From: Promethearchaeota archaeon | GTDB lineage: Archaea; Asgardarchaeota; Lokiarchaeia; Sigyniarchaeales; SOKP01 | DNA length: 64,000 nucleotides | Reading direction: 5' to 3' | NCBI GenBank assembly: GCA_019894975.1 | Contig: JAGXNO010000005.1 | Span: 59,116-123,115 of the forward strand | The notes under the pieces: generated by a model | Databases searched by the model: none | Told to the model about the DNA's origin: nothing | Seen by the model: only the letters and a program-made list of their open reading frames with translations | Shown: positions 62,962-64,000 of the stretch, in pieces | Position numbering within the stretch: the stretch's first letter is position 1 | How the letters are laid out: every line of letters starts with the position of its first letter | Program-made: the position numbers and the translations under genes

Positions 62962-64000
62962 ATGTCGTTTTCAGAAAGCGAGATTAAGGATATTTTAAGA
63001 TATTACGATATCGGTTCATTAATTAAATTCAGTGGAAAATTAGAGGATGGATTTCAGAGTGAAAATTTTCATATTTTAACCGAAAATGGGGATTTTGTTG
63101 TCAGGGTTTTATATGATACCGAAAAAAACATAAAGACTTGTATGAGAATATATGAATATTTGGCTAAGCATGGAGTTAAAACTCCAGCTCCTATGAACAC
63201 TAAAGAAAAAAGGCTCTTTCTGTCATATAAAGAGCAGTTTGTCGTTATTCAATCTTTTCTGGAAGGAAGCGATCTCTCTGATGACACAAAAATAAATCAA
63301 TTACTAGGTTTCTTCGGAAAAGAATTGGGCAAAATTCATACTATTTCAAAAAAAATGGTAGATGAGTTTGGAAAAGAGATTTTCGTAAGGGATGAAGATA
63401 CAATAGCTAGTCTTAGAAATATGGCAAGTAGATATCCGATAAAGGACGATTATATTAATAAACAATATCAGGAATGGGAGATGGAAATCGAACATCTACC
63501 TGTTCACTTGTTAACTAAAGCTGTTATCCATGGGGATGTTGGTCCAAAGGACTTTTTCTTCAAGGATGACGTTTATACTGGAATAATCGATTTTAATGCA
63601 GCAGGATACGACTACCTACTCTTCGATATAGCTCCAATGATGATGTATTGCGGATTATCTTATCCGAAAAAAATTGATGATTATGTACGATTCGTTCGCG
63701 CCTATTTAGAGGAGTCTCCTATCAAAAAGGAAGAATTCAAATGGCTATCTACAATTCTTAAGACCAGGTGGTTGGTCCAAATATTCTTTCATCAGTATAG
63801 GTATGTAAAGGGAATAATAAGAGGGTTAGATTCAGGTAAAAGAGAAGAAAATCTTCAGGGAGTTAAAGATGGAAAGCACTTCCTAAAAATATTAGAAAAA
63901 GAGGATCCTTTATTAAATGTAAATTGGAAACAAGAACAACGTGAATTGCATGTTGATTTAATGGGGAACGTTCAAATGGAAGTGTTAACACGGATTATAG
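62962..64000 (+). CDS. APH/HSK2-like phosphotransferase, 3' end outside the window
   Basis: A frame from ATG 62962 runs to the window edge (346 codons, no stop). It has the aminoglycoside phosphotransferase/homoserine kinase II fold: a glycine-containing N-lobe (SGKLEDGFQSENFHI), LGKIHTI, and the catalytic loop VIHGDVGPKDFFFKD followed by the DFN motif (IIDFNAAGYDYLLFDIA), where the second Asp usually binds metal. In the catalytic loop the usual Asn after HGDxxxxN is replaced by Phe (HGDVGPKDFF), which raises doubt about activity or indicates a divergent subfamily. The substrate is unknown. Confidence 0.75.
   Translation, partial: MSFSESEIKDILRYYDIGSLIKFSGKLEDGFQSENFHILTENGDFVVRVLYDTEKNIKTCMRIYEYLAKHGVKTPAPMNTKEKRLFLSYKEQFVVIQSFLEGSDLSDDTKINQLLGFFGKELGKIHTISKKMVDEFGKEIFVRDEDTIASLRNMASRYPIKDDYINKQYQEWEMEIEHLPVHLLTKAVIHGDVGPKDFFFKDDVYTGIIDFNAAGYDYLLFDIAPMMMYCGLSYPKKIDDYVRFVRAYLEESPIKKEEFKWLSTILKTRWLVQIFFHQYRYVKGIIRGLDSGKREENLQGVKDGKHFLKILEKEDPLLNVNWKQEQRELHVDLMGNVQMEVLTRII

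Noticed and set aside
1..64000. tRNA, rRNA, CRISPR, transposase, integrase or phage genes
   Set aside because: Intergenic gaps were read for T-loop-like sequence, repeats and mobile-element motifs; none was convincing.

Overview
The window (about 30% G+C) looks like a chromosome segment of an Asgard archaeon, most likely of the Lokiarchaeia type. The core machinery is archaeal: Rpb4/RpoF, ribosomal proteins L21e and L35Ae, Pus10, an alpha2 glycyl-tRNA synthetase and dehydroquinate synthase II. It is mixed with eukaryote-like proteins: two Rab-like GTPases, a Rag-like GTPase with a C-terminal roadblock-like region, a separate roadblock protein, an ESCRT-III (Snf7) protein, a presenilin-like intramembrane protease, a Zn-finger/vWA protein laid out like Sec23/Sec24, and a B-box-like zinc-finger protein with an Asn/Gln-rich tail. 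No tRNA, rRNA, CRISPR array, insertion sequence or phage gene was seen; this is ordinary chromosome rather than a mobile island.

Layout. 1-7 kb: a membrane protein cut by the window edge, glyS, and two overlapping genes for cell-surface proteins. 7-17 kb: H4MPT-linked C1 genes (ftr, mtd, mch), the Rag-like GTPase, purine/MTA salvage (apt, a PfkB kinase, mtnP), a beta-CASP nuclease and a DHH/RecJ-like phosphoesterase. 17-27 kb: unknowns, a GT4 glycosyltransferase, an archaemetzincin, the presenilin-like protease, a 3-hydroxyacyl-CoA dehydrogenase, an FrhB-like Fe-S protein preceded by a striking palindrome, and a Rab-like GTPase. 27.5-32 kb: a glycine cleavage operon (gcvT-gcvH-gcvPA-gcvPB). 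32-39 kb: an XPD-like helicase gene with an apparent frameshift near its start, a glycogen synthase-like enzyme, RidA, a split UxaA-type dehydratase and a C69-type peptidase. 39-51 kb: L35Ae, the B-box-like protein, a MetE-like methyltransferase, ESCRT-III, dehydroquinate synthase II, an LLM-type F420 oxidoreductase, GH57, a degenerate CPBP protein, a nucleoside kinase-like protein and a roadblock protein. 51-57 kb: the information-processing cluster pus10-rpl21e-rpoF-DUF655-rsmA-hemK2, followed by NurA. 57-64 kb: a CPBP protease, a Rab-like GTPase, a peroxiredoxin-like selenoprotein with an in-frame UGA, the Sec23/24-like protein, an alcohol dehydrogenase, a methyltransferase and a truncated APH-family kinase.

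How the genes work together. Ftr, Mch and Mtd carry out consecutive steps of the H4MPT methyl branch, and the glycine cleavage genes feed or drain C1 units, which fits an anaerobic, folate/pterin-based heterotroph or acetogen. Apt, the PfkB kinase and MtnP form an adenine/MTA salvage set. The strongest points for follow-up are the presenilin-like protease, the selenoprotein with a candidate 3' SECIS, the Rab / selenoprotein / Sec23-24-like run at 57.9-60.8 kb, the B-box-like protein, the helicase frameshift and the probable AUU start of hemK2.
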